From the NCBI RefSeq assembly GCF_041052385.1, contig NZ_CP163439.1, forward strand, positions 9,103,001 through 9,167,000: DNA of 64,000 nt, read 5' to 3'. Below the pieces are notes generated by a model that did no database searches, had not been told where the DNA came from, and saw only the letters and a list, made by a program, of their open reading frames with translations. Shown in pieces: positions 25,796-34,537 of this stretch. Origin of the DNA: Streptomyces sp. R28 (GTDB taxonomy: Bacteria; Actinomycetota; Actinomycetes; Streptomycetales; Streptomycetaceae). The position numbers were made by a program, and so were the translations under genes. Each line of letters begins with the position of its first letter. Positions within the stretch are counted from its first letter, which is position 1.

Positions 25796-26578
25796 ATGAG
25801 CACCAGCCGCAGAACCCTGCTCGGCGCGGCCCTGGGCGGCGCCTCGACCGCCGCCGTCGGCCTGTCCGCCACCCCCGCCCACGCCGCCTCCTGGCAGCTG
25901 AAATGGTCCCCGTCCGCGTGGTCCGACGGTCTGCGGGCCTTCGAGACCGTCGAGGACGACCGCGCCGACTCGCACCCCGCTGGCGCTCCCCACATCCGCC
26001 CGGAGGGCGACAACTGGCGTTTCACCATGCACACCGTGGACCGGGACACCGCGACCGACCGTCAGCGCCAGGAGGTCACCGGCCTGCGTACCTCCGCGGG
26101 CTACCTGAAGTGGCTGCCGGGCCAGACCTGGCGGGTGACGTACTCGATGTACATCCCGAGCTCGCTGAAGGCCACGACCACCTTCACGCACATCATGCAG
26201 ATGAAGCAGCCCGGCACCGGCTCCTCGCCGATCGTCGTGCAGTCGCTGCGCCGCGTCGGCGGGGACCAGACCATCGAACTCCAACTGCCCGTCTCCGGAA
26301 TCCTTGTGGGCCGCACCCCGCTCGACCCGCTGCACGACCGGTGGACCGACGTCGACTTCCAGATCAAGGTCGGTGACGGCACGTCCGGTTCGGTGCGGTG
26401 GATCCTCAAGAGCGGCGGCACGACGCTGATCGACAAGTCGCGCACGGGCGTCGACACCTTCCTGGACGACCGGGTCCGCCCGAAGTGGGGCATCTACCGC
26501 TCACTCGGCGACACCTCGGACTCCCTGCGCGACTGCCACCTGCTGCTCACCGCTCTGCGCGGCTACCAGCTCGTCTGA
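25796..26578 (+). CDS. Tat-exported jelly-roll protein, possible polysaccharide lyase
   Basis: 260 residues. The N-terminus MSTSRRTLLGAALGG is a twin-arginine signal, cleaved near AHAA-SW (about residue 32). The mature domain has the look of a concanavalin-like beta-jelly-roll: FTMHTVDRDTATDRQRQEVT, WRVTYSMYIPSSLKATTTFT, HIMQMKQPG and VRPKWGIYRSLGD. The R-Q-E and H-x-M-Q-M-K segments recall lyases of heparinase I, PL7 or PL20 type, so a secreted uronate-polymer lyase is likely but not proved. Upstream ATG codons in frame are ignored because GAGGGAG precedes this one. Confidence 0.7.
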   Translation: MSTSRRTLLGAALGGASTAAVGLSATPAHAASWQLKWSPSAWSDGLRAFETVEDDRADSHPAGAPHIRPEGDNWRFTMHTVDRDTATDRQRQEVTGLRTSAGYLKWLPGQTWRVTYSMYIPSSLKATTTFTHIMQMKQPGTGSSPIVVQSLRRVGGDQTIELQLPVSGILVGRTPLDPLHDRWTDVDFQIKVGDGTSGSVRWILKSGGTTLIDKSRTGVDTFLDDRVRPKWGIYRSLGDTSDSLRDCHLLLTALRGYQLV

Positions 26579-26600
26579 GGCGGCCCTTCCGCGGGCCGGC

Positions 26601-28427
26601 TCAGGCCCGGTACAGCGCCTCGACCTCGCCCGAGTACGCGTTCTCGATCGCCTTGCGCTTCAGCTTCAGCGACGGCGTGAGCAGTCCGTGCTCCTCGGTG
26701 AACGGCTGCGCGAGGATACGGAAGGTGCGGATCGACTCGGCCTGTGAGACAAGGGTGTTGGCGGCGACGACCGCGCGCCGCACCTCGGTCTCCAGGTCGG
26801 CGTCGCGGACCAGCTGGGCCGGGGTCATCTGGGGCTTGTCGCGCATCATCAGCCAGTGTTCGACGGCCTCCTGGTCGAGGGTGACCAGGGCCGCGATGTA
26901 CGGCCGGTCGTTGCCGACGACGATGCACTGGGCGACCAGGGGGTGGTCCCGGACGCGCTCCTCCAGCACGCCCGGCGAGACGCTCTTGCCGCCGGACGTG
27001 ACCAGGATCTCCTTCTTGCGGCCGGTGATGGTGAGGTAGCCGTCCTCGTCGAGGGAGCCCAGGTCGCCGGTGGCCAGCCAGCCGTCGTGCAGGGCCGCGT
27101 CGGTGGCCTTCTGGTTGTTGAGGTAGCCCTGGAAGATGTTGGCGCCGTGCAGCCAGATCTCGCCGTCGTCCGCGATGTGCACGGTCATGCCCGGGATGGG
27201 CTGGCCGACTGTGCCGTAACGGGTGTGATAGGGCGGGTTGGCGGTCGCGGCCGCCGTGGACTCGGTGAGGCCGTATCCCTCGTAGACATGGATGCCGGCA
27301 CCCGCGAAGAACAGGCCGAGCCGCCGGTCCATCGCCGAGCCGCCGGTCATCGCCTGCCGGATGCGGCCGCCCATCGCGGCCCGCATCTTGGAGTAGACGA
27401 GCTTGTCGAAGACCTGGTGCTGCATGCGCAGCCCGGCCGACGGCCCGGGGCCGATGCCCCACGCCTTGGCCTCGATGGCGTCCGCGTACTTCACGGCCAC
27501 CTCGACGGCCTTCTCGAAGGCGCCCGACCTGCCTTCCTTCTCGGCCTTGCGGCGGGCGGCGTTGAAGACCTTCTCGAAGATGTACGGCACGGCGAGGAAG
27601 AACGTCGGCTTGAACGCGGCGAGGTCCGGCAGCAGCGCGGCCGCGTTCATCTGCGGCTGGTGACCGAAGCGGACCTTGCCGCGGATCGCGGCGACCTGCA
27701 CCATCCGGCCGAAGACGTGCGCGAGCGGCAGGAACAGCAGGGTCGCCGCCTCGTCGCCCTTCTTCGAGTGGAACACCGGTTCCCAGCGCTGGATGACCGT
27801 GTCCGCCTCGTACATGAAGTTGCCGTGAGAGATGACACAGCCCTTGGGGCGTCCCGTGGTGCCCGAGGTGTAGATGACCGTCGCGACGGAGTCGGGGGTG
27901 ACCGCCTGGCGGTGGCGGTGGACCACCTCGTCGTCGAGGTGGGCGCCGGCGTCGTACAGCTCCTGCACGGCGCCCGAGTCCAACTGCCACAGCTGGTGCA
28001 GCCGGGGCAGCCGGTCGATGACGGTGGCGATCGTCATCGCGTGGTCCTCGTGCTCGACGACCGCCGCCGAGCACTCGGCGTCGTACAGCGTCCAGAAGCA
28101 CTGTTCCGCCGAGGAGGTGGGGTAGATCGGCACCACCTGGGCGCCGATCGTCCACAGGGCGAAGTCGAAGAGCGTCCACTCGTACCGGGTACGGGCCATG
28201 ATCGCGACCCGGTCCCCGAACCGGATGCCCCGGGCGAGCAGGCCCTTGGCGAGGGCGAGCACCTCGTCCCGGAACTCGGCGGCGGTGACGTCCCGCCACT
28301 GTCCGTCCTCGTCCTTTCGGCCGAGGGCGACATACAGCGGGTCCTCCTGGGCATGCTCGAAGACGACGTCGGCCAGGCCGCCCACCGGCGGTGCCAACGC
28401 CAACGGAGGGTTGGTGAACTCGCGCAA
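26601..28427 (-). CDS. Long-chain fatty acid-CoA ligase (FadD15-like)
   Basis: 608 residues from a TTG at 28427 with GGAGCGGGG upstream; the N-terminus MREF is typical for this clade. ATP-dependent adenylation then thioesterification of fatty acids with CoA. Motifs: IYTSGTTGRPKG (P-loop, about residue 187), EGYGLTES, DGWLATGDLG, TGRKKEILVTSGGKSVSP and the C-terminal Lys in PSLKLKRKAI. Membrane associated, feeding fatty acids to beta-oxidation or lipid remodelling. It is transcribed on its own: a hairpin separates it from the MFS gene upstream. Confidence 0.94.
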   Translation of the reverse strand: MREFTNPPLALAPPVGGLADVVFEHAQEDPLYVALGRKDEDGQWRDVTAAEFRDEVLALAKGLLARGIRFGDRVAIMARTRYEWTLFDFALWTIGAQVVPIYPTSSAEQCFWTLYDAECSAAVVEHEDHAMTIATVIDRLPRLHQLWQLDSGAVQELYDAGAHLDDEVVHRHRQAVTPDSVATVIYTSGTTGRPKGCVISHGNFMYEADTVIQRWEPVFHSKKGDEAATLLFLPLAHVFGRMVQVAAIRGKVRFGHQPQMNAAALLPDLAAFKPTFFLAVPYIFEKVFNAARRKAEKEGRSGAFEKAVEVAVKYADAIEAKAWGIGPGPSAGLRMQHQVFDKLVYSKMRAAMGGRIRQAMTGGSAMDRRLGLFFAGAGIHVYEGYGLTESTAAATANPPYHTRYGTVGQPIPGMTVHIADDGEIWLHGANIFQGYLNNQKATDAALHDGWLATGDLGSLDEDGYLTITGRKKEILVTSGGKSVSPGVLEERVRDHPLVAQCIVVGNDRPYIAALVTLDQEAVEHWLMMRDKPQMTPAQLVRDADLETEVRRAVVAANTLVSQAESIRTFRILAQPFTEEHGLLTPSLKLKRKAIENAYSGEVEALYRA

Positions 28428-28491
28428 ACCCCGCTCCCCGCTCCGATATGCCTCGGCTGAAGCTCCGCTCAGCGCCGTGAAAGCTACCCCA

Positions 28492-28512
28492 CCCTCCCGC
28501 GAGGCGGGAGGG
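28492..28512 (-). terminator. Hairpin between MFS and fadD-like genes
   Basis: CCCTCCCGC-GAG-GCGGGAGGG is a perfect 9-bp stem with a 3-nt loop, 166 bp after the MFS stop. It could end the MFS transcript, or sit in the leader of the ligase gene. The remaining 165 bp to 28677 show no ORF and presumably hold the ligase promoter. Confidence 0.5.
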
Positions 28513-28677
28513 GGTCAGAATGAGAGTACTGCTCAGGTTTGCACTGGTCAGCGTCTGGAAAATGCGCTCACATGGGGAAGGGTCGGACAGAAAACTGACG
28601 GTTGAGTAAGTTTCGGACCCGTAATCTCCACCGAATCTGTACGACCCGATTACCCACCGCGAGTCCTGCCGATCACG

Positions 28678-30174
28678 TCATCCCCGGGATGCCGTCCTCT
28701 CCTCTGTCAGCGTGCGCGAGGCCGAACCTGTCACTCCGGTTTTCGTCCCACCCCTCCTGACCAGGGCGAGCACCAGCACTCCGGCCACCAGCGCCGTCGA
28801 CCCCGCCGCCACCGCCACCGCATCGAGCCCGTCGGCGAAGGCGGCGCGCAGCCTTTCCTCGCCGAACGCGCCGCGCAGCGCACCGGCGCCGCCGCCCGCC
28901 AGGGCGTGGGCCGCCTCCTGCGGCAACGTGTCCTGCATCCGCGAGGTCAGCACCGTGCCCCACAGGGCGATGCCGAGCGCGTACCCCAGCTGCCGGAAGG
29001 TGTTCACCGCACCGCCCGCCATGCCGGCCCGTTCCTGCGGTACGGCGGCCAGCGCGGCGCCCGCGATGCCGGGTGACACCAGCCCCGTACCGACGCCCAC
29101 CAGCACCAGCCCCGGCACCAGGGCGCCCGCCGTCGACCCGGCGTCCAGGACCGCCATGCAGTACTGGCCCGCGCCGATCAGCAGCAGCCCGCCCCCGATG
29201 GTGAACCGCGCCGGCACCCCGTGCAGCAGCCGCCCGCCGGCCGCGGCGACCACGAACGAGGCGAGCGAGAGCCACAGGAAGACCGCCCCGCCGCGCACCG
29301 GGCTCATCCCGAGCAGGGTCTGCAACCAGATCGAGGTGTACGCCATGACACCGAACGCCGCCGCGTTGAAGGCGAGCGCGCCCGCCATCACCCCGAAGAA
29401 CGCGGGCCGCAGGAACAGCCGCGGATCCAGCAGCGGATCGGCGGCCCGCCGCTCCACCACGAGGAAGCAGCCCAGCGCCACCGCCGCCCCCGCGAACCAC
29501 ACCAGGGTCCCGCTCGCGCTCCACCCATGACTCCCGGCCCGTACGGCCCCGTACGTCACCGCCCCGGCGAACGCCGCGAACGCCGCGGTCCCCGCCCAGT
29601 CGATACGACGTCCGCGCGCACCCCGCGACTCCGGAACCACCCGCAGCGTCAGCCATATCGCGGCCACGCTCACCGGCAGATTGACGTAGAAGATCCACCG
29701 CCAGCCCGGACCGTCGGTGAGCAGTCCGCCGGCGATCGGCCCCACCGCGGCCGCCGCACCGCTGACCGCGCCCCACACGCCGAGCGCCATGGACCGCCGC
29801 CTGCCCTGGTAGACGGAGCCGAGCAGCGGCAGCGTCGTGGCGAACATGGCCGCCGCGCCGATCCCCTGCAGCCCCCGCGCCGCCACCAGCATCCCCGGCC
29901 CGGTCGCGAGCCCGCACAGCAGCGACGCCACCGCGAAGACGACGACACCCACGACATGCACGCGCCGCCTGCCGAGCACGTCCGCCGCGGCCCCCATGCC
30001 CAGCAGCAGCGCGGCCAGCGCCAGCGCGTACCCGTCCATCACCCATTGCAGATCACCCAGCGACCCGTCCAGCGCCCGAGCCATGTCCGGCAGCGCGACG
30101 ACCGCGATCGTCACGTCCAGCAACAACATGAACGTGCTCAGGCACACGGCCGTGAGCGGCCCCCATGTACGCAT
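28678..30174 (-). CDS. MFS drug efflux transporter, DHA2 (14-helix) type
   Basis: 498 residues from an ATG preceded by AGGAGGGGAAG. About fourteen membrane helices. Motif A-like GAAADVLGRRRVHVVGV and motif C-like GVWGAVSGAAAAVGPIAGGLL (seen as AAVGPIAGGLLTDGPGWRW) identify a drug:proton antiporter of the EmrB/QacA class, including the LDVTIAVVALPDMARAL segment of helix 1. It exports toxic small molecules. It is divergent from an AsnC regulator 113 bp away, the likely controller. Confidence 0.93.
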   Translation of the reverse strand: MRTWGPLTAVCLSTFMLLLDVTIAVVALPDMARALDGSLGDLQWVMDGYALALAALLLGMGAAADVLGRRRVHVVGVVVFAVASLLCGLATGPGMLVAARGLQGIGAAAMFATTLPLLGSVYQGRRRSMALGVWGAVSGAAAAVGPIAGGLLTDGPGWRWIFYVNLPVSVAAIWLTLRVVPESRGARGRRIDWAGTAAFAAFAGAVTYGAVRAGSHGWSASGTLVWFAGAAVALGCFLVVERRAADPLLDPRLFLRPAFFGVMAGALAFNAAAFGVMAYTSIWLQTLLGMSPVRGGAVFLWLSLASFVVAAAGGRLLHGVPARFTIGGGLLLIGAGQYCMAVLDAGSTAGALVPGLVLVGVGTGLVSPGIAGAALAAVPQERAGMAGGAVNTFRQLGYALGIALWGTVLTSRMQDTLPQEAAHALAGGGAGALRGAFGEERLRAAFADGLDAVAVAAGSTALVAGVLVLALVRRGGTKTGVTGSASRTLTEERTASRG

Positions 30175-30287
30175 GTTTCTCTTCCCCTCCTGTGTGCGTT
30201 GCTTCGGCCTCCGTACGATGGGTGGTGCGCGGCCGATCACGGCCGTACCGGGCGGCGAGCCGCCGGAATCCGATAGGAGAAGCCACC

Positions 30288-31265
30288 TTGGAGATGGAAT
30301 CCGACACGTTCGACAAGCTGGACCTTCAGCTGCTGGACGCGTTGGAGGTGAACGGCCGGGCGTCCTTCGCCCGCCTCGGGGAGGTGCTCGGTGTCTCGGA
30401 CCAGACGATCGCCCGCCGCTACCGCAGGCTGTGCGCCGAGGCCGGTCTGCGGGTGGTGGCCATCCGGGACGCCGAGCGCCTCGGCCAGGACCAGTGGACG
30501 CTACGGCTGCGCTGCGTGCCCGACAGCGCCTTGGTCATCGCGGAGGCGCTGGCCAAACGGACCGACACCAACTGGATCGGGATCGCCTCGGGCGGCACCG
30601 AGGTCATCTTCGGAACCCGGCCGCGCAGCCCCGGCGACCGCGACGACCTCCTGCTCGGCAAGCTGCCCCGCACCCCGCGCGTCCTGGAGATCCGGGCCCA
30701 CCAGATGCTGCACCGCTTCTACGGCGGGCCGACCGGCTGGCTGCGCAAGTTCCGGGTGCTCACGGACGACCAGGTCGCGGCCCTGCGGCCCGAGACTCTC
30801 CCGGAACCGGGACCGGCCCGTATCGAGGCCGAGGACGAACCCCTGCTCGCCGCGCTGGAAGGCGACGGACGTGCCACCTACCCCGAACTCCAGCGCGCCA
30901 CCGGCCGCTCGGAGTCCGCGGTGAAGCGCCGCCTCGCCGCACTGGTGGCGTCCGGAGCGGTGTACCTCGACGTGGAGTACCGGTCCGAGGCCATCGGCTA
31001 CCCCTTCGCCGCCCACCTGTGGATCACCACCACCCCCGCCGCCCTGACCTCCGTCGGCGAGGCCCTCGCGGCCCACGACGAGATCGCCCACGCCGCGGCG
31101 ACGGCCGGCCCCTGCAACATGGTCGCGACTGTGGTCGTCAGGAACTCGGCCGACCTGTACACCTACCTCAGCGGCCCCCTCGGCCGCCTGGAGGGCGTCC
31201 AGCTCGTGGAGGCGTCACCGTTCCTGCGGAGGGTGAAGCAGCTGACGTACCGGCGACGCCCTTAA
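30288..31265 (+). CDS. Lrp/AsnC-family regulator, double-domain
   Basis: 325 residues. Two helix-turn-helix segments are visible: DKLDLQLLDALEVNGRASFA near the N-terminus and EDEPLLAALEGDGRATYPEL near residue 185, each followed by a ligand-binding RAM-like ferredoxin fold. I take the TTG at 30288 as the start because AGGAGA ends 7 bases before it; an ATG two codons later (30294) is the alternative. It shares a 113-bp divergent promoter with the DHA2 efflux gene. Its stop overlaps that of the LysR gene by 4 bp. Confidence 0.88.
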   Translation: MEMESDTFDKLDLQLLDALEVNGRASFARLGEVLGVSDQTIARRYRRLCAEAGLRVVAIRDAERLGQDQWTLRLRCVPDSALVIAEALAKRTDTNWIGIASGGTEVIFGTRPRSPGDRDDLLLGKLPRTPRVLEIRAHQMLHRFYGGPTGWLRKFRVLTDDQVAALRPETLPEPGPARIEAEDEPLLAALEGDGRATYPELQRATGRSESAVKRRLAALVASGAVYLDVEYRSEAIGYPFAAHLWITTTPAALTSVGEALAAHDEIAHAAATAGPCNMVATVVVRNSADLYTYLSGPLGRLEGVQLVEASPFLRRVKQLTYRRRP

Positions 31266-32125
31266 CGCCGGTGCAGCCGGTCGCCGCCCGCCAGGATCGC
31301 CGCCGCCAGTGCGTCCGCCGCGCCCTGTGCCGCCGTGCGGCGGTGGCCGTGGACCAGCACGAAATCGACCCGGCCCAGCTCCGGCAGCCCGGCCCGGTCG
31401 GGCACCCGCACCAGCCCCGGCGGGATCAGGCCCCGTGAGTGCGCCATCACGCCGAGACCGGCCCGCGCCGCCGCGACGAGGCCGTTGAGGCTGCCGCTCG
31501 TGCACACGATCCGCCACTCCCGCCCTTGCCGCTCCAGCGCCTCCAAGGCGAGCGTCCGCGTGATGCCCGGCGGCGGATAGACGATCAACGGCACCGGACG
31601 GTCCGGCTCCAGACGCAGCCGCTCCGCGCCGATCCACACCAGCCGGTCGTGCCAGACCAGCTCGCCCCGGGGATCCTCGGGGCGCCGCTTGGCGAGGACC
31701 AGGTCGAGCTTCCCGGCGGAGAGTTGCTCGTGCAGGGTGCCCGAGAGCTCGACCGTCAGTTCCAGGTCGACCTCCGGGTGGTCGTAGCGGAAGCCCTCCA
31801 GGATCTCCGGCAGGCGGGTCAGGACGAAGTCCTCGGACGCGCCGAAGCGGAGCCGGCCGCGCAGCCGGGTGCCGGCGAAGAACGCCGTCGCCTGCTCGTG
31901 CACCTCCAGGATCCGGCGGGCGAAGCCGAGCATCGCCTCGCCGTCCTCGGTCAGCTCCACGGAGTGCGTGTCCCGGGCGAACAACGGCCGCCCGGTGGCG
32001 TCCTCCAGACGCCGCACGTGCTGGCTCACGGTCGACTGGCGCAGGCCGAGGCGACGGGCCGCCTGGGTGAAGCTCAGCGTCTGGGCCACCGCGAGGAACG
32101 TACGCAGATGGGAGGGGTCGTACAC
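31262..32125 (-). CDS. LysR-family transcriptional regulator
   Basis: 287 residues. N-terminal winged helix: LRTFLAVAQTLSFTQAARRL, then QSTVSQHVRRLEDATGRPLF. The C-terminal periplasmic-binding-like effector domain includes RLRFGASEDFVLTRLPEIL. It is divergent from the bile acid:sodium symporter gene with a 166-bp shared promoter region, which points to control of that transporter. Convergent 4-bp overlap with the AsnC gene. Confidence 0.94.
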   Translation of the reverse strand: MYDPSHLRTFLAVAQTLSFTQAARRLGLRQSTVSQHVRRLEDATGRPLFARDTHSVELTEDGEAMLGFARRILEVHEQATAFFAGTRLRGRLRFGASEDFVLTRLPEILEGFRYDHPEVDLELTVELSGTLHEQLSAGKLDLVLAKRRPEDPRGELVWHDRLVWIGAERLRLEPDRPVPLIVYPPPGITRTLALEALERQGREWRIVCTSGSLNGLVAAARAGLGVMAHSRGLIPPGLVRVPDRAGLPELGRVDFVLVHGHRRTAAQGAADALAAAILAGGDRLHRR

Positions 32126-32291
32126 GCTCCCACGCTACCCGCGGTTATCGCGGAACGTGATGACAGTCAGAGTGGTATGCCGGATTCCCGATCGCTGATC
32201 GCCGGAGGACGATGGAGAGGGCACGTCCGTGCCGGGAACCCGAAGTTCAGCGAAGCGACAGCCGAGTACGACAGCGAAGTAGTGGAGCACA

Positions 32292-33344
32292 GTGAAACGC
32301 CTGCAATGGCCGCGTTGGATGCCGATCGACCCGTACGTCCTGCTGCTGCTCGGGACCGTGGGCCTCGCGGCCCTCTTCCCGGCGCGCGGGACGGCCTCCG
32401 ACGTGGCGTCCGGTGCCTCCACGGCCGCGATCGCCTTCCTCTTCTTCCTCTACGGCGCCCGGCTGTCCACCCGTGAGGCGATGGACGGGCTGAAGCACTG
32501 GCGACTCCATGTCACCGTCCTGGCCTGCACCTTCGTCGCCTTCCCGCTGCTGGGTCTGGCCGCCCGCGGCCTGGTCCCGGTGCTCCTGACGCACCCGCTC
32601 TACCAGGGCCTGCTCTTCCTCACCCTCGTCCCGTCGACCATCCAGTCCTCGATCGCCTTCACCTCGATGGCCCGCGGCAACGTGCCCGCCGCGATCTGCG
32701 CGGGCTCCTTCTCCTCCCTCGTCGGCATCGTCGTCACCCCGCTCCTCGCGGCGGCCGTGCTCGGCGGCAGCGCCGGCGGCTTCTCGGCCGACTCGGTGGT
32801 CAAGATCGTGCTGCAGCTGCTGGTGCCGTTCGTCGCCGGGCAGCTGCTGCGGCGCTGGATCGGCGGCTTCGTGGCCCGGCACAAGAAGGTCCTCGGGCTC
32901 GTCGACCGCGGCTCGATCCTGCTGGTCGTCTACACGGCGTTCAGCGCGGGCATGGTCCAGGGCATCTGGCACCAGGTGAGCCCGATACGGCTGGCCGGCC
33001 TGCTCGCCGTCGAGGCCGTACTGCTGGCCGTCATGCTCGCCCTGACCTGGTACGGCGCCAAGGCGCTGCGCTTCGACCGCGAGGACCGCATCGCGATCCA
33101 GTTCGCCGGCTCGAAGAAGTCCCTCGCCGCCGGCCTGCCCATGGCGAGCGTCCTGTTCGGGGCACACGCCTCGCTGGCCGTGCTGCCACTGATGCTCTTC
33201 CACCAGATGCAGCTGATGGTCTGCGCGGTCATCGCCAAGCGCCGGGCCCACGACGCCGACCTCGACGCTCCGGAGCCGGTCACCGCGTCGGCGCCAGCCG
33301 CAGCGTCACGAACCGCGGTCGGTACAGGGACACGTTCCGGTTGA
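32292..33344 (+). CDS. Bile acid:sodium symporter family transporter (SBF-like)
   Basis: 350 residues from a GTG. About ten membrane helices with family features FLFFLYGARLSTREAMDGLK, LVPSTIQSSIAFTSMARGN and IQFAGSKKSLAAGLPMASVL, which belong to the SBF/P7TMC bacterial branch of the bile acid:sodium symporter superfamily. The solute is unknown; in bacteria these carry organic anions. The divergent LysR gene probably regulates it. The C-terminal 20 codons overlap the convergent DUF4185 gene by 65 bp, an unusually long overlap, and that tail is Ala/Thr-rich and unlike a transporter terminus. Confidence 0.9.
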   Translation: MKRLQWPRWMPIDPYVLLLLGTVGLAALFPARGTASDVASGASTAAIAFLFFLYGARLSTREAMDGLKHWRLHVTVLACTFVAFPLLGLAARGLVPVLLTHPLYQGLLFLTLVPSTIQSSIAFTSMARGNVPAAICAGSFSSLVGIVVTPLLAAAVLGGSAGGFSADSVVKIVLQLLVPFVAGQLLRRWIGGFVARHKKVLGLVDRGSILLVVYTAFSAGMVQGIWHQVSPIRLAGLLAVEAVLLAVMLALTWYGAKALRFDREDRIAIQFAGSKKSLAAGLPMASVLFGAHASLAVLPLMLFHQMQLMVCAVIAKRRAHDADLDAPEPVTASAPAAASRTAVGTGTRSG

Positions 33345-34518
33345 GCTGCACCGCGGCGCCGCCCGTCTCCAGCCAGTTGACGTCGTAGCTGACCACGAGA
33401 CGTCCGTCGCCGCTCAGCTCGGGGTGCGTCTGCGGGTTGTACGCGGCGACCTGGCCGCCCTGCGGCAGCGACGGGCTGAAGTCCTTCGTCGGCCCGTGCC
33501 ACGGGCCGGTGGGGGAGCAGGCCCAGTACGACGTCACGGTCGTCAGCCCCTCGGTACCCGCGGCCATCGTGAACAGGACGTACGTCCCCCGCACCCGCGC
33601 CACCGAGAACGCGCTGCCGACCCCCTTGCGCTGCCCGTCCCCGAGCATCGCGCGCGGCCGGGCACCCCCGGCCCCGGCCCATGCGGAGCCGTTCCAGTAC
33701 TGCCAGGCACCCGGCTCGGCCAGCCTGCCCTCGGGCACGCGCGCGACGTACGCGTGCGAGGCCGGCCGGGACGCGGCCTGGCCGTCGTCGCCCCCGAAGA
33801 CGTACGTCCAGCCGCCCTCCTCGACCAGCGTCGTGCCGAACAGGACCCGTCGGGAGGGATCCGGCACCAGCTGCTGGTCGAGGACCTTGACGACCGACTC
33901 GACCCGCAGGTCGGGCAGCGCGAGCGTGGCGACCTCGGTGGCGGTGGGCACGCCGTAGATCCACGGGGACTGCCCGGCCGTGCGCACCCACAGCAGCACC
34001 CGCAGGACCTGCTCGGAGGAGCCGGGGGAGCGGGGCTCGACGCGAGCCGCCACCGGCCAGCGCCACTGGTTCGGGGCCGGGTCGGGGAAGAGCGGGGTGG
34101 GCAGGGTGCGCTCCAGGCGTCCGTCGCGCATGACGACCGCCGAGTTGCGCACCAGGGGAGCGGCCGTGTCCCGCCAGGTGTGGGACTCGCCGAACGGGTT
34201 GGGCGGGGCGTACACCTGGCCCAGGTAGGTGTCCGAGAACAGCCACAGCAGCCGGCCGTCCGGCAGCCGTACCGAGTGGGTGCCGTCGCCGCCGGTCCAG
34301 TCGTCGGTGCGGGAGGGGTCGTCGCCGTAGCGGGTGAACTCGGACGTGAGGTTGTCGTCGGCCTTCCAGGACGCGACCGAGCGCGGGGCACACGCGCCAC
34401 CGCCCTCCCGTTCGCCGTCGTCCGGGAGGGCGGTGAGCAGCACGGCCCCGAGAACCAGGGCCAGCAGGAGTCCGAGGCCGGTTCCCGTGCGCTGTCGTGC
34501 TCGTGTGTCGTCGGGCAC
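33280..34518 (-). CDS. DUF4185 secreted beta-propeller protein
   Basis: 412 residues from a GTG at 34518. An N-terminal hydrophobic segment (residues 12-30) anchors or exports it. The mature domain resembles DUF4185 and five-bladed propeller hydrolases: YGDDPSRTDDWTGGDGTHSV, GRLLWLFSDTYLGQV, VTSYWACSPTGPWHGP and VVSYDVNWLETGG. Possible glycan-binding or hydrolysing function. It starts 19 bp after the sialidase stop and is probably in one operon with it, so both may act on the same sialylated or related glycans. Confidence 0.82.
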   Translation of the reverse strand: MPDDTRARQRTGTGLGLLLALVLGAVLLTALPDDGEREGGGACAPRSVASWKADDNLTSEFTRYGDDPSRTDDWTGGDGTHSVRLPDGRLLWLFSDTYLGQVYAPPNPFGESHTWRDTAAPLVRNSAVVMRDGRLERTLPTPLFPDPAPNQWRWPVAARVEPRSPGSSEQVLRVLLWVRTAGQSPWIYGVPTATEVATLALPDLRVESVVKVLDQQLVPDPSRRVLFGTTLVEEGGWTYVFGGDDGQAASRPASHAYVARVPEGRLAEPGAWQYWNGSAWAGAGGARPRAMLGDGQRKGVGSAFSVARVRGTYVLFTMAAGTEGLTTVTSYWACSPTGPWHGPTKDFSPSLPQGGQVAAYNPQTHPELSGDGRLVVSYDVNWLETGGAAVQLNRNVSLYRPRFVTLRLAPTR

Positions 34519-34537
34519 GCCCGGGACGTTAGTGGTC